Positions 1 through 7,261 of a stretch of 8,710 nucleotides of DNA are shown here, piece after piece (position 1 is the stretch's first letter; each line of letters begins with the position of its first letter). The stretch covers positions 1 to 8,710 of the forward strand of contig JAFAFW010000088.1 in NCBI GenBank assembly GCA_023423275.1, read 5' to 3'. The notes below the pieces were generated by a model, which had not been told where the DNA came from, searched no databases, and worked only from the letters and a program-made list of their open reading frames with translations. Source of the stretch: Pseudomonadota bacterium (GTDB taxonomy: Bacteria > Pseudomonadota > Alphaproteobacteria > Rhizobiales > Hyphomicrobiaceae). The position numbers and the translations under genes were made by a program.

Positions 1-5
1 CGCCC

Positions 6-2813
6 ATGCCGCGTCCGCCCAAGTCCAACACCACACCTCGCCCGCGTCCCTCGCGTGGGCGATCCGGAAAACCTGTTGCGCCGCCACGGGAAACCGCGGC
101 CGGCACGCCCGGATTCGAGGAGGCGCCACAGGCCGCGTTCCGTCCGCAAAGCACATTGCCCGCGCTGCGTACCGCAGGAACGCCGCTGGACCGGCCGAGC
201 CCGTCCGCAACGCTGGACGCCTTGTTGGCGCGGCCTGACCAGCGTTCAGACTCGGCCAAGGCCTTGTTGGCGCGCGAGCCGATGATTGCGTCGCATCCGC
301 TGGTGTCCGGCGGCATGCCGATGTTCATGCCGCATCGGCCGCCGCGCCCAGAGAAGTCGGAAGGCGGCATCGCGTTCACCCTGGTGTCGGAGTTCGAGCC
401 CAAGGGCGATCAGCCGACCGCGATCGCGGAATTGGTGGACGGCGTCAATCAGGTCGAGCGCGATCAGGTGCTGCTCGGTGTCACCGGCTCCGGCAAGACC
501 TTCACCATGGCCAACGTCATCGCGGCGACGCAGCGTCCGGCCTTGATCCTGGCGCCGAACAAGACGCTGGCAGCGCAGCTCTACGGCGAGTTCAAAAGCT
601 TCTTTCCGGACAACGCGGTCGAATACTTCGTCAGCTACTACGATTATTACCAGCCGGAAGCCTACGTTCCGCGCACCGACACCTATATCGAGAAGGAAAG
701 CTCGGTCAACGAACAGATCGACCGCATGCGCCACGCCGCGACGCGCGCGCTGCTGGAGCGCGATGACGTCATCATCGTCGCCTCGGTGTCGTGCATCTAC
801 GGTATCGGCTCGGTTGAGACCTACACGGCGATGACGTTCACGGTGAAGACTGGGGAACGGCTCGACCAGCGCCAGCTGCTGGCGGATCTTGTGGCGCTGC
901 ATTACCGGCGCAACGATCAGGCATTCGTGCGCGGCTCGTTTCGCGTGCGCGGCGATACGGTCGAATTGTTTCCGGCCCATTTGGAGGACCGCGCCTGGCG
1001 CTTCTCGCTGTTCGGCGATGAAGTGGAGAGCATCACCGAGTTCGATCCGCTGACCGGGCACAAGACCGACGAACTGAAGCTGGTCAAGATCTACGCCAAC
1101 TCGCACTACGTCACGCCGAAGCCGACGCTTCAGCAGGCCATCAAGGCCATCAAGGCGGAGCTCAAGGAGCGGCTCGACGAGCTGTACGCGACCGGCAAGC
1201 TTCTGGAGGCGCAGCGGCTGGAACAGCGCACCGTCTTCGATATGGAGATGATGGAGGCGACCGGGTCCTGCGCGGGCATTGAGAACTATTCGCGCTATCT
1301 GACAGGCCGTAATCCTGGCGATCCGCCGCCGACGCTGTTCGAATATCTGCCCGATAATGCGCTGGTGTTCACGGACGAGAGCCACGTCACCGTCCCGCAG
1401 ATCGGCGGCATGTTCCGCGGCGACTACCGGCGCAAGGCGACGCTGGCCGAATTCGGATTCCGGTTGCCGTCGTGCATGGACAATCGTCCGCTGCGGTTCG
1501 AGGAATGGGATGCCATGCGCCCGCAGACGGTGCACGTCTCGGCGACTCCGGGCGGCTGGGAGCTGAACCAGACCGGCGGGTCGTTCGTCGAGCAGGTGAT
1601 CCGTCCGACCGGCCTCACCGATCCGCAGATCATCGTGCGCCCGGCCAAGAGCCAGGTCGATGACCTGATCGACGAAGTGCGGCAGGTCGCGAAGGCGGGT
1701 TATCGCACGCTAGTCACGACGCTGACCAAGCGGATGGCGGAAGACCTCACCGAGTACATGCACGAACAGGGCATCCGCGTCCGCTATATGCACTCGGACA
1801 TCGAGACGCTGGAGCGCATCGAGATCATCCGTGATCTCAGGCTCGGCGCCTACGATGTGCTGATCGGCATCAACCTGCTGCGCGAGGGTTTGGACATCCC
1901 GGAGTGCGCGCTGGTGGCAATCCTCGATGCGGACAAGGAAGGTTTCCTGCGATCGGAGACCTCGCTGGTGCAGACCATCGGCCGCGCCGCCCGCAACGTC
2001 GATGGCCGCGTCATCCTTTATGCCGACCAGATGACAGGCTCAATGGAGCGGGCCATCGCGGAGACCGATCGCCGCCGCGAGAAGCAGGAAGCCTGGAATA
2101 AGGCCAACGGCATCACGCCGGAAAGCGTGCGCAAGAATATCGCTGACGTCATGTCGTCGATTTACGAGCAGGATCACGTCACGGTCGACGCCGGCTTTGC
2201 CGAGAAGGGGCAGGTCCTGGTCGGGCACAATCTCGCGACCGTCATCGCCGATATGGAGAAGCGGATGCGCGAGGCCGCTGCCGATCTCGAATTCGAGACC
2301 GCCGCCCGGCTGCGCGACGAGGTCAAGCGGTTGCGCGAGACGGAACTTGCGATCTCCGACGATCCGCTGGCGCGCCAGATGGACGTCGAGGACAAGGCCG
2401 GCCGCTACGAGGGCGACCGCAAGTTCGGCGGCAAAGCCAATGTTCTGAACAAGAAGAGTAAAGCGGCGCCATCGGACGGCTCGAAGATCGAGCGCGAGTA
2501 CCAGCCCGTGCAGCCGACTTATGCTCAGTCGACGTCGCGCCCGCACAAGCCGTCGCTCGACGAGATGGGGCCCGGCACCGATCTGCCGGTTCCAGCCCGG
2601 GCACCGAGGGTCGATCCCCGAACCAAGGCCGGAGCTTTTGGAGAGGCGGTCCGGGGACCGCACAAGCCGACGCTGGATGAAATGGGCCCTCACGCCGAGC
2701 GTGGGCTTCCGGTCGACAAGTTGAAACCGGCCAAGACGATTGAAGTCTCGACCGAAGACGAGCGCAAACGTCGCCGCGGCCGTCCGAAGAAAACAGGGCG
2801 GCCGGGGCAGTAG
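6..2813 (+). CDS. uvrB: UvrABC system protein B (excision repair helicase), with long N- and C-terminal extensions
   Basis: UvrB receives damaged DNA from UvrA, opens the strand with a cryptic helicase activity and positions UvrC for incision; it acts in the cytoplasm on DNA. Visible motifs: Walker A GVTGSGKT (residues 158-165), the damage-probing beta-hairpin YYDYYQPEAYVP (211-222), DESH Walker B (457-460), SATPG (512-516), GINLLREGLDIPE (621-633), QTIGRAARN (656-664) and a C-terminal UVR coiled-coil motif (about 747-781). At 935 residues it is far longer than the roughly 670 of E. coli UvrB. The excess is a Pro/Arg-rich, probably disordered N-terminus (about 1-120) and a 150-residue tail carrying two HKP(S/T)LDEMGP copies (847-856, 886-895) and a basic AT-hook-like end (RRGRPKK, 923-929). 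The frame is still open at the left edge, so the true start could lie upstream of the ATG at 6. No LexA-type operator can be judged because the promoter is outside. Confidence 0.97.
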   Translation: MPRPPKSNTTPRPRPSRGRSGKPVAPPRETAAGTPGFEEAPQAAFRPQSTLPALRTAGTPLDRPSPSATLDALLARPDQRSDSAKALLAREPMIASHPLVSGGMPMFMPHRPPRPEKSEGGIAFTLVSEFEPKGDQPTAIAELVDGVNQVERDQVLLGVTGSGKTFTMANVIAATQRPALILAPNKTLAAQLYGEFKSFFPDNAVEYFVSYYDYYQPEAYVPRTDTYIEKESSVNEQIDRMRHAATRALLERDDVIIVASVSCIYGIGSVETYTAMTFTVKTGERLDQRQLLADLVALHYRRNDQAFVRGSFRVRGDTVELFPAHLEDRAWRFSLFGDEVESITEFDPLTGHKTDELKLVKIYANSHYVTPKPTLQQAIKAIKAELKERLDELYATGKLLEAQRLEQRTVFDMEMMEATGSCAGIENYSRYLTGRNPGDPPPTLFEYLPDNALVFTDESHVTVPQIGGMFRGDYRRKATLAEFGFRLPSCMDNRPLRFEEWDAMRPQTVHVSATPGGWELNQTGGSFVEQVIRPTGLTDPQIIVRPAKSQVDDLIDEVRQVAKAGYRTLVTTLTKRMAEDLTEYMHEQGIRVRYMHSDIETLERIEIIRDLRLGAYDVLIGINLLREGLDIPECALVAILDADKEGFLRSETSLVQTIGRAARNVDGRVILYADQMTGSMERAIAETDRRREKQEAWNKANGITPESVRKNIADVMSSIYEQDHVTVDAGFAEKGQVLVGHNLATVIADMEKRMREAAADLEFETAARLRDEVKRLRETELAISDDPLARQMDVEDKAGRYEGDRKFGGKANVLNKKSKAAPSDGSKIEREYQPVQPTYAQSTSRPHKPSLDEMGPGTDLPVPARAPRVDPRTKAGAFGEAVRGPHKPTLDEMGPHAERGLPVDKLKPAKTIEVSTEDERKRRRGRPKKTGRPGQ
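2544..2690 (+). repeat. Two copies of a 30-base repeat coding HKPxLDEMGP in the uvrB tail
   Basis: Bases 2544-2573 and 2661-2690 are near-identical direct repeats, 117 bases apart and in the same frame. They encode HKPSLDEMGP and HKPTLDEMGP. Most differences between the copies are at third codon positions (for example GAC/GAT and GAG/GAA), which suggests that the peptide motif is selected rather than that the DNA was recently duplicated. From memory, LDEM-containing tails recur in alphaproteobacterial UvrB proteins; the function is not known to me. Confidence 0.75.
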
Positions 2814-2830
2814 GGAACGCCATTGCCTGG

Positions 2831-3076
2831 TCAACCCAGAATTATTGCCCGGACCAACAAGCGATCATCTATGGGGCCGGCTGGTTTCCTCGCGGTCCAA
2901 GCCTCAAACTCTGCGTTTGTTGCTCTGCGCAATTCCAGGTCACTACTATGTCCCCAACTGCGGAGGTAATGACGGCAGTCAGCAGATTGCTTGAACCGGC
3001 GAGCCCCATCTTCATCGGGAGAATTAAAAGCGAGAACTGCCGTGTTGTTTTTGATTAGCGTCCATATTTTGTTCAT
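2831..3076 (-). CDS. Hypothetical small protein (81 aa), doubtful
   Basis: I do not recognise this protein. The chosen ATG at 3076 begins MNKIWTLIKNN and has a good Shine-Dalgarno match, AAAGGA, six bases upstream (3088-3083 on the minus strand). The frame is open further back to an ATG at 3235 and a TTG at 3250, but those starts lack a ribosome site, and the TTG would overlap the start of the divergent phosphoesterase gene. The product is soluble-looking and charged, with no signal peptide, membrane segment or clear domain. Codons include ATA, CTA, AGA and ACA, which are unusual for the neighbouring genes, and the surrounding DNA is clearly AT-richer. This suggests acquired or decaying DNA. 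It could be a real small gene, a remnant, or chance. Confidence 0.35.
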   Translation of the reverse strand: MNKIWTLIKNNTAVLAFNSPDEDGARRFKQSADCRHYLRSWGHSSDLELRRATNAEFEAWTARKPAGPIDDRLLVRAIILG

Positions 3077-3082
3077 ACCCAT

Positions 3083-3088
3083 TCCTTT
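3083..3088 (-). promoter_or_regulatory. Shine-Dalgarno candidate for the 81-aa ORF
   Basis: Read on the minus strand the site is AAAGGA, six bases before the ATG at 3076. It is the main reason for preferring that internal start over the longer frame. Upstream on the same strand, TATATA (about 3130-3135) could serve as a -10 box, but I see no good -35 at the right distance. Confidence 0.35.
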
Positions 3089-3249
3089 CACACAGTCGTT
3101 CCGACGTAACGAATCGAATTCTCTAAGGGTTATATAGTCGTACGCTGGTTGCACTTCGAATATGTTCGCGAGGTTGCGGGATAGCCGCCTGAAATTTTGC
3201 CGCAAAGCCGCTGGAGATTGCGCAGTCTCCGTCATCCATCTGAGACCCA

Positions 3250-4161
3250 ATGCTCACACGCCGCCGGATTCTCCAGTCTGTTGGGCTAGCGGCGCTCGGC
3301 GCCTTGTCACTTGGCGGCTACGCCTTCGGTATCGAACCGCTCCGGCTGCGTGTGCAGCGCTATGCGGTGTCGCCCAGCGGCTGGCCTGAGGGCCTACATC
3401 TCAAAGTCGCGGCGCTGGCAGACATTCATGCCTGCAGGCCATGGATGTCGGTCGAGCGGATCGAGCACATCGTCGAAGTGACCAATTCCTTGAAGGCCGA
3501 CGTCATCGTGCTTTTGGGTGACTATGCAGCCGGGCATCACTGGGTCACCGATCAAGTCCCTTCAAACGAGTGGTCCAGAGCTCTGTCCGGCCTCCAGGCT
3601 CCGCTGGGTGCGCACGCCATTCTCGGCAATCACGATTGGTGGGATGATCGCACTGCGCAGGAAAGGGGCAGCGGCCCGGTCATCGGCCGTCAGGCCCTCG
3701 AGCGTGCAGGTATCCCGGTATACGAGAATGAGGTCGCCAAGCTTCATAAAGGCGCGAACGCGTTCTGGTTGGCGGGGCTGGGCGACCAGCTGGCACTGCT
3801 ATCAGGCCGGAGATGGGGACGCAGAACCTTGGAAGGTGTAGACGACCTTCCGGGCATGTTGGCGAAGATCAACGACACGGCTCCAGTTGTGCTACTCGCG
3901 CACGAGCCGGACATCTTCCCGCGGGTACCCGATCGCGTTGCACTGACCTTGTCAGGGCACACGCATGGCGGGCAGGTCCGATTGTTCGGATACTCACCGG
4001 TCGTCCCGTCGCGGTTCGGCAATCGTTATGCCTACGGTCATGTGACCGAAGGGTCTCGCCATTTGATCGTCTCGGGCGGGCTCGGGTGTTCGATCGCGCC
4101 GGTCAGATTTGGCGTGCCGCCCGAGATTGTCGTCGTCGAGATCAGCGCTCCGGCGGCCTGA
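3250..4161 (+). CDS. Tat-exported metallophosphoesterase (YaeI/YkuE-like)
   Basis: A binuclear-metal phosphodiesterase/phosphatase of the calcineurin-like fold (303 aa). The N-terminus carries a twin-arginine signal, TRRRILQ (residues 3-9), followed by a hydrophobic stretch to about residue 27, so the enzyme should act outside the cytoplasmic membrane, cleaved or anchored. Metal-site motifs appear in order: D58-I-H60, GD (90-91), GNHD (126-129), H218 in AHEPD, and the final SGHTHGGQ (235-242) with H237 and H239. All expected ligands are present, so it looks active. The family includes YaeI and YkuE, membrane-associated phosphodiesterases; the substrate here cannot be deduced. The ATG at 3250 fits the Tat signal exactly, though no strong ribosome site precedes it. 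The gene is convergent with the permease, 13 bases apart, and appears monocistronic. Confidence 0.9.
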   Translation: MLTRRRILQSVGLAALGALSLGGYAFGIEPLRLRVQRYAVSPSGWPEGLHLKVAALADIHACRPWMSVERIEHIVEVTNSLKADVIVLLGDYAAGHHWVTDQVPSNEWSRALSGLQAPLGAHAILGNHDWWDDRTAQERGSGPVIGRQALERAGIPVYENEVAKLHKGANAFWLAGLGDQLALLSGRRWGRRTLEGVDDLPGMLAKINDTAPVVLLAHEPDIFPRVPDRVALTLSGHTHGGQVRLFGYSPVVPSRFGNRYAYGHVTEGSRHLIVSGGLGCSIAPVRFGVPPEIVVVEISAPAA

Positions 4162-4174
4162 TCCAATGCTGGCC

Positions 4175-5110
4175 TTACGGCCGGTCATCCAGATCGAACA
4201 GCTCGACCGGCGGGATCGTCAGATCGACGGCCATGCGGATCGCCACCGCGAGCACCAGCAGCGCCAGCAGGATGCGAAGCTGCTCGGCATTCAGCCGTTG
4301 CGCGATGCGGGTGCCGTATTGGGCACCGACGACGCCACCGAGCATCAGAGGCAGCGCCAGCATCAGGTCGACGCTGATATTCGATGTTGCCTGCAGGACC
4401 GTGGCGTAGGCGGCGAGGAACGTCACCTGGAACATGGATGTTCCGATCGCGATACGGGTCGGCACGCGTAGCAGATAGATCATCGCCGGGACGATCAGAA
4501 ACCCGCCGCCGATACCCATGATCGCGGTCAACAGGCCGATCAGAAGTCCGATCATCACCGGCGGGATCATGCTGATGTAAAGCTTGGAGGTCTTGAACCG
4601 CCGCTTGAAGGGCAGTCCCTGGATCCACGTGTGCTGACCGCCGCGGCGTGCCGGCGCATTGGGTAGCGTCTTCTGCTTGCGCAACGTCGACAGGCTCTCG
4701 ATGAACATCAGCCCGCCGACCACGCCCAGTACGACGACGTACGATAGCGAGATGAAGACATCGAGCTGGCCGATGGCTTTCAGCAGCCGTTGAATGCCGA
4801 CGCCCGCCGTCGCACCCACCACGCCGCCGAAAAGGATCAGGAGGCCGAGCTGGATATCGACGTTCTGGCGTCGCCACTGATTGATGGCTCCCGAGACGGA
4901 TGAGGCGACGACCTGGCTGACGCCGGTGCCGACCGCGACCAGGGGCGGAACGCCCATCAGGATGAGCATCGGGGTCATGATGAACCCGCCGCCGATTCCG
5001 AACATCCCCGATAGCACGCCGACCGCCAGTCCCAGGCTGAGCAACAGCGATCCGTCGATCGCCATGCCGGCGACGGGAAGGTAGATCGGAAAAATCACTA
5101 TCAGGGGCAC
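4175..5110 (-). CDS. TauE/SafE (TSUP) family membrane permease
   Basis: A polytopic inner-membrane protein of the sulfite-exporter TauE/SafE family (DUF81), a group linked to export or uptake of sulfite, sulfoacetate and other small organic anions. Two homologous halves are evident. The first half carries GMFGIGGGF (residues 35-43 from the chosen start) followed by MTPMLILMGVPPLVAVGTG. The second carries MGIGGGF (198-204) followed by a similar VPTRIAIGTSMFQ run. A basic hydrophilic loop of about 40 residues (141-180) separates the halves. The start is uncertain. The frame is open to a TTG at 5227, but the conserved IYLP... beginning supports a GTG at 5110 (weak GGGA nine bases upstream) or 5098; the first ATG, at 5065, would cut into the first helix region. 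The gene diverges from the RraA-like gene, so transport of a related acid is possible but unproven. Confidence 0.88.
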   Translation of the reverse strand: MPLIVIFPIYLPVAGMAIDGSLLLSLGLAVGVLSGMFGIGGGFIMTPMLILMGVPPLVAVGTGVSQVVASSVSGAINQWRRQNVDIQLGLLILFGGVVGATAGVGIQRLLKAIGQLDVFISLSYVVVLGVVGGLMFIESLSTLRKQKTLPNAPARRGGQHTWIQGLPFKRRFKTSKLYISMIPPVMIGLLIGLLTAIMGIGGGFLIVPAMIYLLRVPTRIAIGTSMFQVTFLAAYATVLQATSNISVDLMLALPLMLGGVVGAQYGTRIAQRLNAEQLRILLALLVLAVAIRMAVDLTIPPVELFDLDDRP

Positions 5111-5277
5111 AGCGCGAGATCCCGATGGGACGTGGAGCGGCCGAAGGCTGGTTTGTGCGTACCTAACACGAGCGCTCGGATGAGTCTCCGCCAAGGCGCG
5201 CTTGCGTCGTGGCGCGTTTCGGCGCAACTGTCCAGGGAACTAGCGCCGCACCCAAGAACTGGCCACCGGGGAAACGC
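5111..5277. other. Divergent intergenic region between the permease and the RraA-like gene
   Basis: These 167 bases must hold the promoters for both divergent transcription units. I see no convincing -35/-10 pair. A 10-base palindrome CGAGCGCTCG lies at 5169-5178, but palindromes of that size occur by chance several times in a window this long. GGGGAAA at 5269-5275 sits just before the ATG at 5278 and is a plausible ribosome site. Confidence 0.4.
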
Positions 5278-5970
5278 ATGCTCGAAGATCCACCGCTACT
5301 CGTCATCCGCAAATCATTTTCGCGCCCAGCCACAGAAAAGCTGAAGAAGCTCAAGGGTGTGCAGACGGGCCACGTCGCCGATGCCATGAATGGCCGCGGT
5401 GCGCTCGACGCGACGATCAAACCGGTCGATTCGTCGAACGCGCAGTTCGTCGGGACAGCGATCACCTGCGAGACTGGTCCGTCGGACAATCTGGCGATCA
5501 TGGCGGCTGTGGCGTTGGCCCAGGCAGGCGATGTCGTGGTCTCAGCATCCGATGGCTTCATGTCTACCGCTGTGTGCGGCGATATTGTTTCCATGATGGC
5601 CGCCAATGCCGGAATCCAGGCGATCGTCATCGACGGCATGGCGCGTGACAGCGCCGGAATCGTGGAAGTGGGGTTGCCGGTATTCTCGCGCGGCATCACG
5701 CCCAATTCGTGCGTCCGTACCGGTCCCGGCAAAGTGGGGCACCCGATCGTCGCCGGTGGCGTGGCCGTGCAGCCGGGGGACGTGATCGTCGGAGACCGGG
5801 ATGGAGTTGTCGTCATTCCGCAGGCCAGGCTTGACGAGGTGATCGCGCGGGTCGAGGCGATCCGGAATGCGGAAGCCGCGGTGATTGCTGATGTGAGGGA
5901 CAAGAAGCTGGCGACCCGGCCCAATATCGCCGAACTCTTGCAGTCCGACCGCGTGCAATACGTGGACTGA
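5278..5970 (+). CDS. RraA / HMG-aldolase-like family protein
   Basis: The 230-aa protein belongs to the fold shared by 4-hydroxy-4-methyl-2-oxoglutarate (HMG) aldolases, which also decarboxylate oxaloacetate, and by RraA, the regulator of RNase E. The active-site signature is intact: GD at 101-102 and DGMARD at 119-124, with R123 and D124 in the positions used by the aldolases for substrate and metal binding. The late VQPGDVIVGDRDGVVVIP (about 164-181) is also typical. Retention of the catalytic residues and the neighbouring dehydratase argue for an enzyme rather than an RNase regulator. The frame is open to an ATG at 5209, but the ATG at 5278 has a GGGGAAA ribosome site and gives the usual family length. 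The gene is followed after nine bases by the enolase-superfamily gene, so the two form an operon. Its substrate is unknown. Confidence 0.88.
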   Translation: MLEDPPLLVIRKSFSRPATEKLKKLKGVQTGHVADAMNGRGALDATIKPVDSSNAQFVGTAITCETGPSDNLAIMAAVALAQAGDVVVSASDGFMSTAVCGDIVSMMAANAGIQAIVIDGMARDSAGIVEVGLPVFSRGITPNSCVRTGPGKVGHPIVAGGVAVQPGDVIVGDRDGVVVIPQARLDEVIARVEAIRNAEAAVIADVRDKKLATRPNIAELLQSDRVQYVD

Positions 5971-5979
5971 GGGGCAATC

Positions 5980-7185
5980 ATGAAAGTCACGGCGATTGAA
6001 ACCATCCGGGTCGATGAGTTTCCCAATATTCTTTGGGTGCAGTTGCACACCGACGAAGGGCTGGTCGGACTCGGAGAGACGTTCTATGGCCCCGCCGCTG
6101 CGGAAGCCCATATTCACCAGTTGATCGCTCCGAAGCTCATCGGGCGCGACCCGCGTAATGTCGAGGCGCATCAGAACAACCTGATCGGTTACATCGGGTT
6201 CGTCGGGTCGAGCGCTGAAATGCGAGGACGGGCGGCCATCGATATCGCGCTCTGGGACATCCTGGGGCAATCGGCGGGTCTGCCGTTGTGCGATCTGCTT
6301 GGCGGGCGTGTCCGGGACAAGATACGTGTCTACAACACGTGTGCGGGCTATTCCTATGTCCAGACCCGTCCGACGCAGGGGACTGACAACTTCGGTCTCA
6401 CCGCCACGCGTGGGCAGTACGAAGACCTCGACGCGTTCCTGAACAATGCCGACGAGCTGGCCCATTCCCTTCTGGAAATGGACATCACGGCGATGAAGAT
6501 CTGGCCGTTCGACTACGCGGCCGAGGCCTCGTCGGGCCAGTGGATCGGCGCGGAGGATCTGAAGCGCGGTCTGGAGCCATTCGAGAAAATCCGCAAGGCC
6601 GTCGGCGACAAGATGGAGATTGCAGCGGAGCTTCACTCGATGTGGAGCCGGCCGATGGCGGTGAAGATCGCCCGTGCGTTGGAGCCACTTTCGCCGATGT
6701 GGGTCGAGGATCCGGTGTTCATGGATCATCTGGCGTCGATCGGCGAGGTGGCAAGGTCCACGCGCTGTCCCGTTGCCGTTGGCGAGACACGAGGGTCGCG
6801 GGCGGATTTCCGCCAGCTTCTGGAATTGGAAGCGCTTTCCATGGTGATCATGGACTTGTCGTGGTGCGGCGGGCTGTCGGAGGCGCGAAAAGTCGGCAAC
6901 ATGGCCGAGAGCTATCATGTGCCCGTCGCCTTCCATGACTGCACCGGGCCCGTGGTGCTGACGGTCTCGACGCATCTGGCACTTCATACCCGCAACTGCT
7001 GGGTTCAGGAGGTCGTGCGCGCCTTCTATTACGGCTGGTACCACCGCTTCGTGACCGAACTGCCACCGATCGTGAAAGGCGAGATTACGGTGCCGCCGGG
7101 ACCGGGCGTCGGGACGGCCTTGCAGCCGGATGTGGTCAAGCGCAAGGACGTGCATGTGCGGCGCACAACAGCCGCCGATATCTAG
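5980..7185 (+). CDS. Mandelate racemase/enolase-superfamily protein, probable acid-sugar dehydratase
   Basis: A 401-aa member of the mandelate racemase (MR) subgroup: an N-terminal capping domain (about 1-120), a TIM barrel and a C-terminal return of the cap. Metal ligands are E217 (in ELH), E243 (in VEDP) and E269 (in GET). D292 and H319 match the MR general-base dyad; the ligand and dyad spacings of 26, 26, 23 and 27 residues equal those in mandelate racemase (D195, E221, E247, D270, H297). E344 follows. The KxK motif is altered to K173-I-W175, so the second base is missing. H219 in ELH resembles the catalytic His of galactonate/mannonate-type dehydratases. I infer a dehydratase making a 2-keto acid rather than a racemase. 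The ribosome site GAGGGG overlaps the stop of the upstream RraA-like gene, implying coupled translation. Specific substrate unassigned. Confidence 0.9.
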   Translation: MKVTAIETIRVDEFPNILWVQLHTDEGLVGLGETFYGPAAAEAHIHQLIAPKLIGRDPRNVEAHQNNLIGYIGFVGSSAEMRGRAAIDIALWDILGQSAGLPLCDLLGGRVRDKIRVYNTCAGYSYVQTRPTQGTDNFGLTATRGQYEDLDAFLNNADELAHSLLEMDITAMKIWPFDYAAEASSGQWIGAEDLKRGLEPFEKIRKAVGDKMEIAAELHSMWSRPMAVKIARALEPLSPMWVEDPVFMDHLASIGEVARSTRCPVAVGETRGSRADFRQLLELEALSMVIMDLSWCGGLSEARKVGNMAESYHVPVAFHDCTGPVVLTVSTHLALHTRNCWVQEVVRAFYYGWYHRFVTELPPIVKGEITVPPGPGVGTALQPDVVKRKDVHVRRTTAADI

Positions 7186-7220
7186 GCTCGGTTGGGCCCG
7201 CGGATACAGCGCTGTGAGCA

Positions 7221-7253
7221 GACGACGGCGCGCCGATGAACTGTGCCGTCGTC
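7221..7253. repeat. Perfect 9-bp inverted repeat (stem-loop) after the dehydratase gene
   Basis: GACGACGGC at 7221-7229 pairs perfectly with GCCGTCGTC at 7245-7253 across a 15-base loop. It lies between two convergent genes and has no T-run after it, so it is not a textbook rho-independent terminator, but it could stabilise or end transcripts from either side. A 10-base palindrome, ACAGCGCTGT, sits just before it at 7206-7215. Confidence 0.55.
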
Positions 7254-7261
7254 CATAACGT

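Noticed and set aside
246..1535. Long minus-strand frame (429 codons) inside uvrB
   Set aside because: It is antisense to unmistakable UvrB motifs, and its Arg/His/Leu-rich composition is typical of a shadow frame in high-GC DNA.
2040..2834. Minus-strand frame opposite the end of uvrB
   Set aside because: Antisense to the UVR domain and tail; no motif and low-complexity Arg/Leu composition.
3130..3135. TATATA as a -10 box for the orphan ORF
   Set aside because: No acceptable -35 hexamer lies 16-18 bases upstream, and TA-rich six-mers are expected in this AT-rich stretch.
4171..4182. GGCC-TTAC-GGCC hairpin between the phosphoesterase and the permease as a terminator
   Set aside because: The stem is only four base pairs, overlaps the permease stop codon and has no T-run.
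4185..4877. Second minus-strand frame inside the permease gene
   Set aside because: It overlaps the TSUP frame, which has clear helices and repeated GGGF motifs, and this frame is Arg/Asp/Pro-rich with no hydrophobic segments.
5169..5178. CGAGCGCTCG palindrome as an operator in the divergent region
   Set aside because: Perfect 10-base palindromes are expected several times by chance in a window of this size, and there is no second copy or matching half-site nearby.
5542..7155. Very long minus-strand frame (537 codons) opposite the RraA and dehydratase genes
   Set aside because: It crosses the boundary of two well-supported plus-strand genes and has no recognisable domain; His/Arg/Asp-rich composition indicates a GC-rich shadow.
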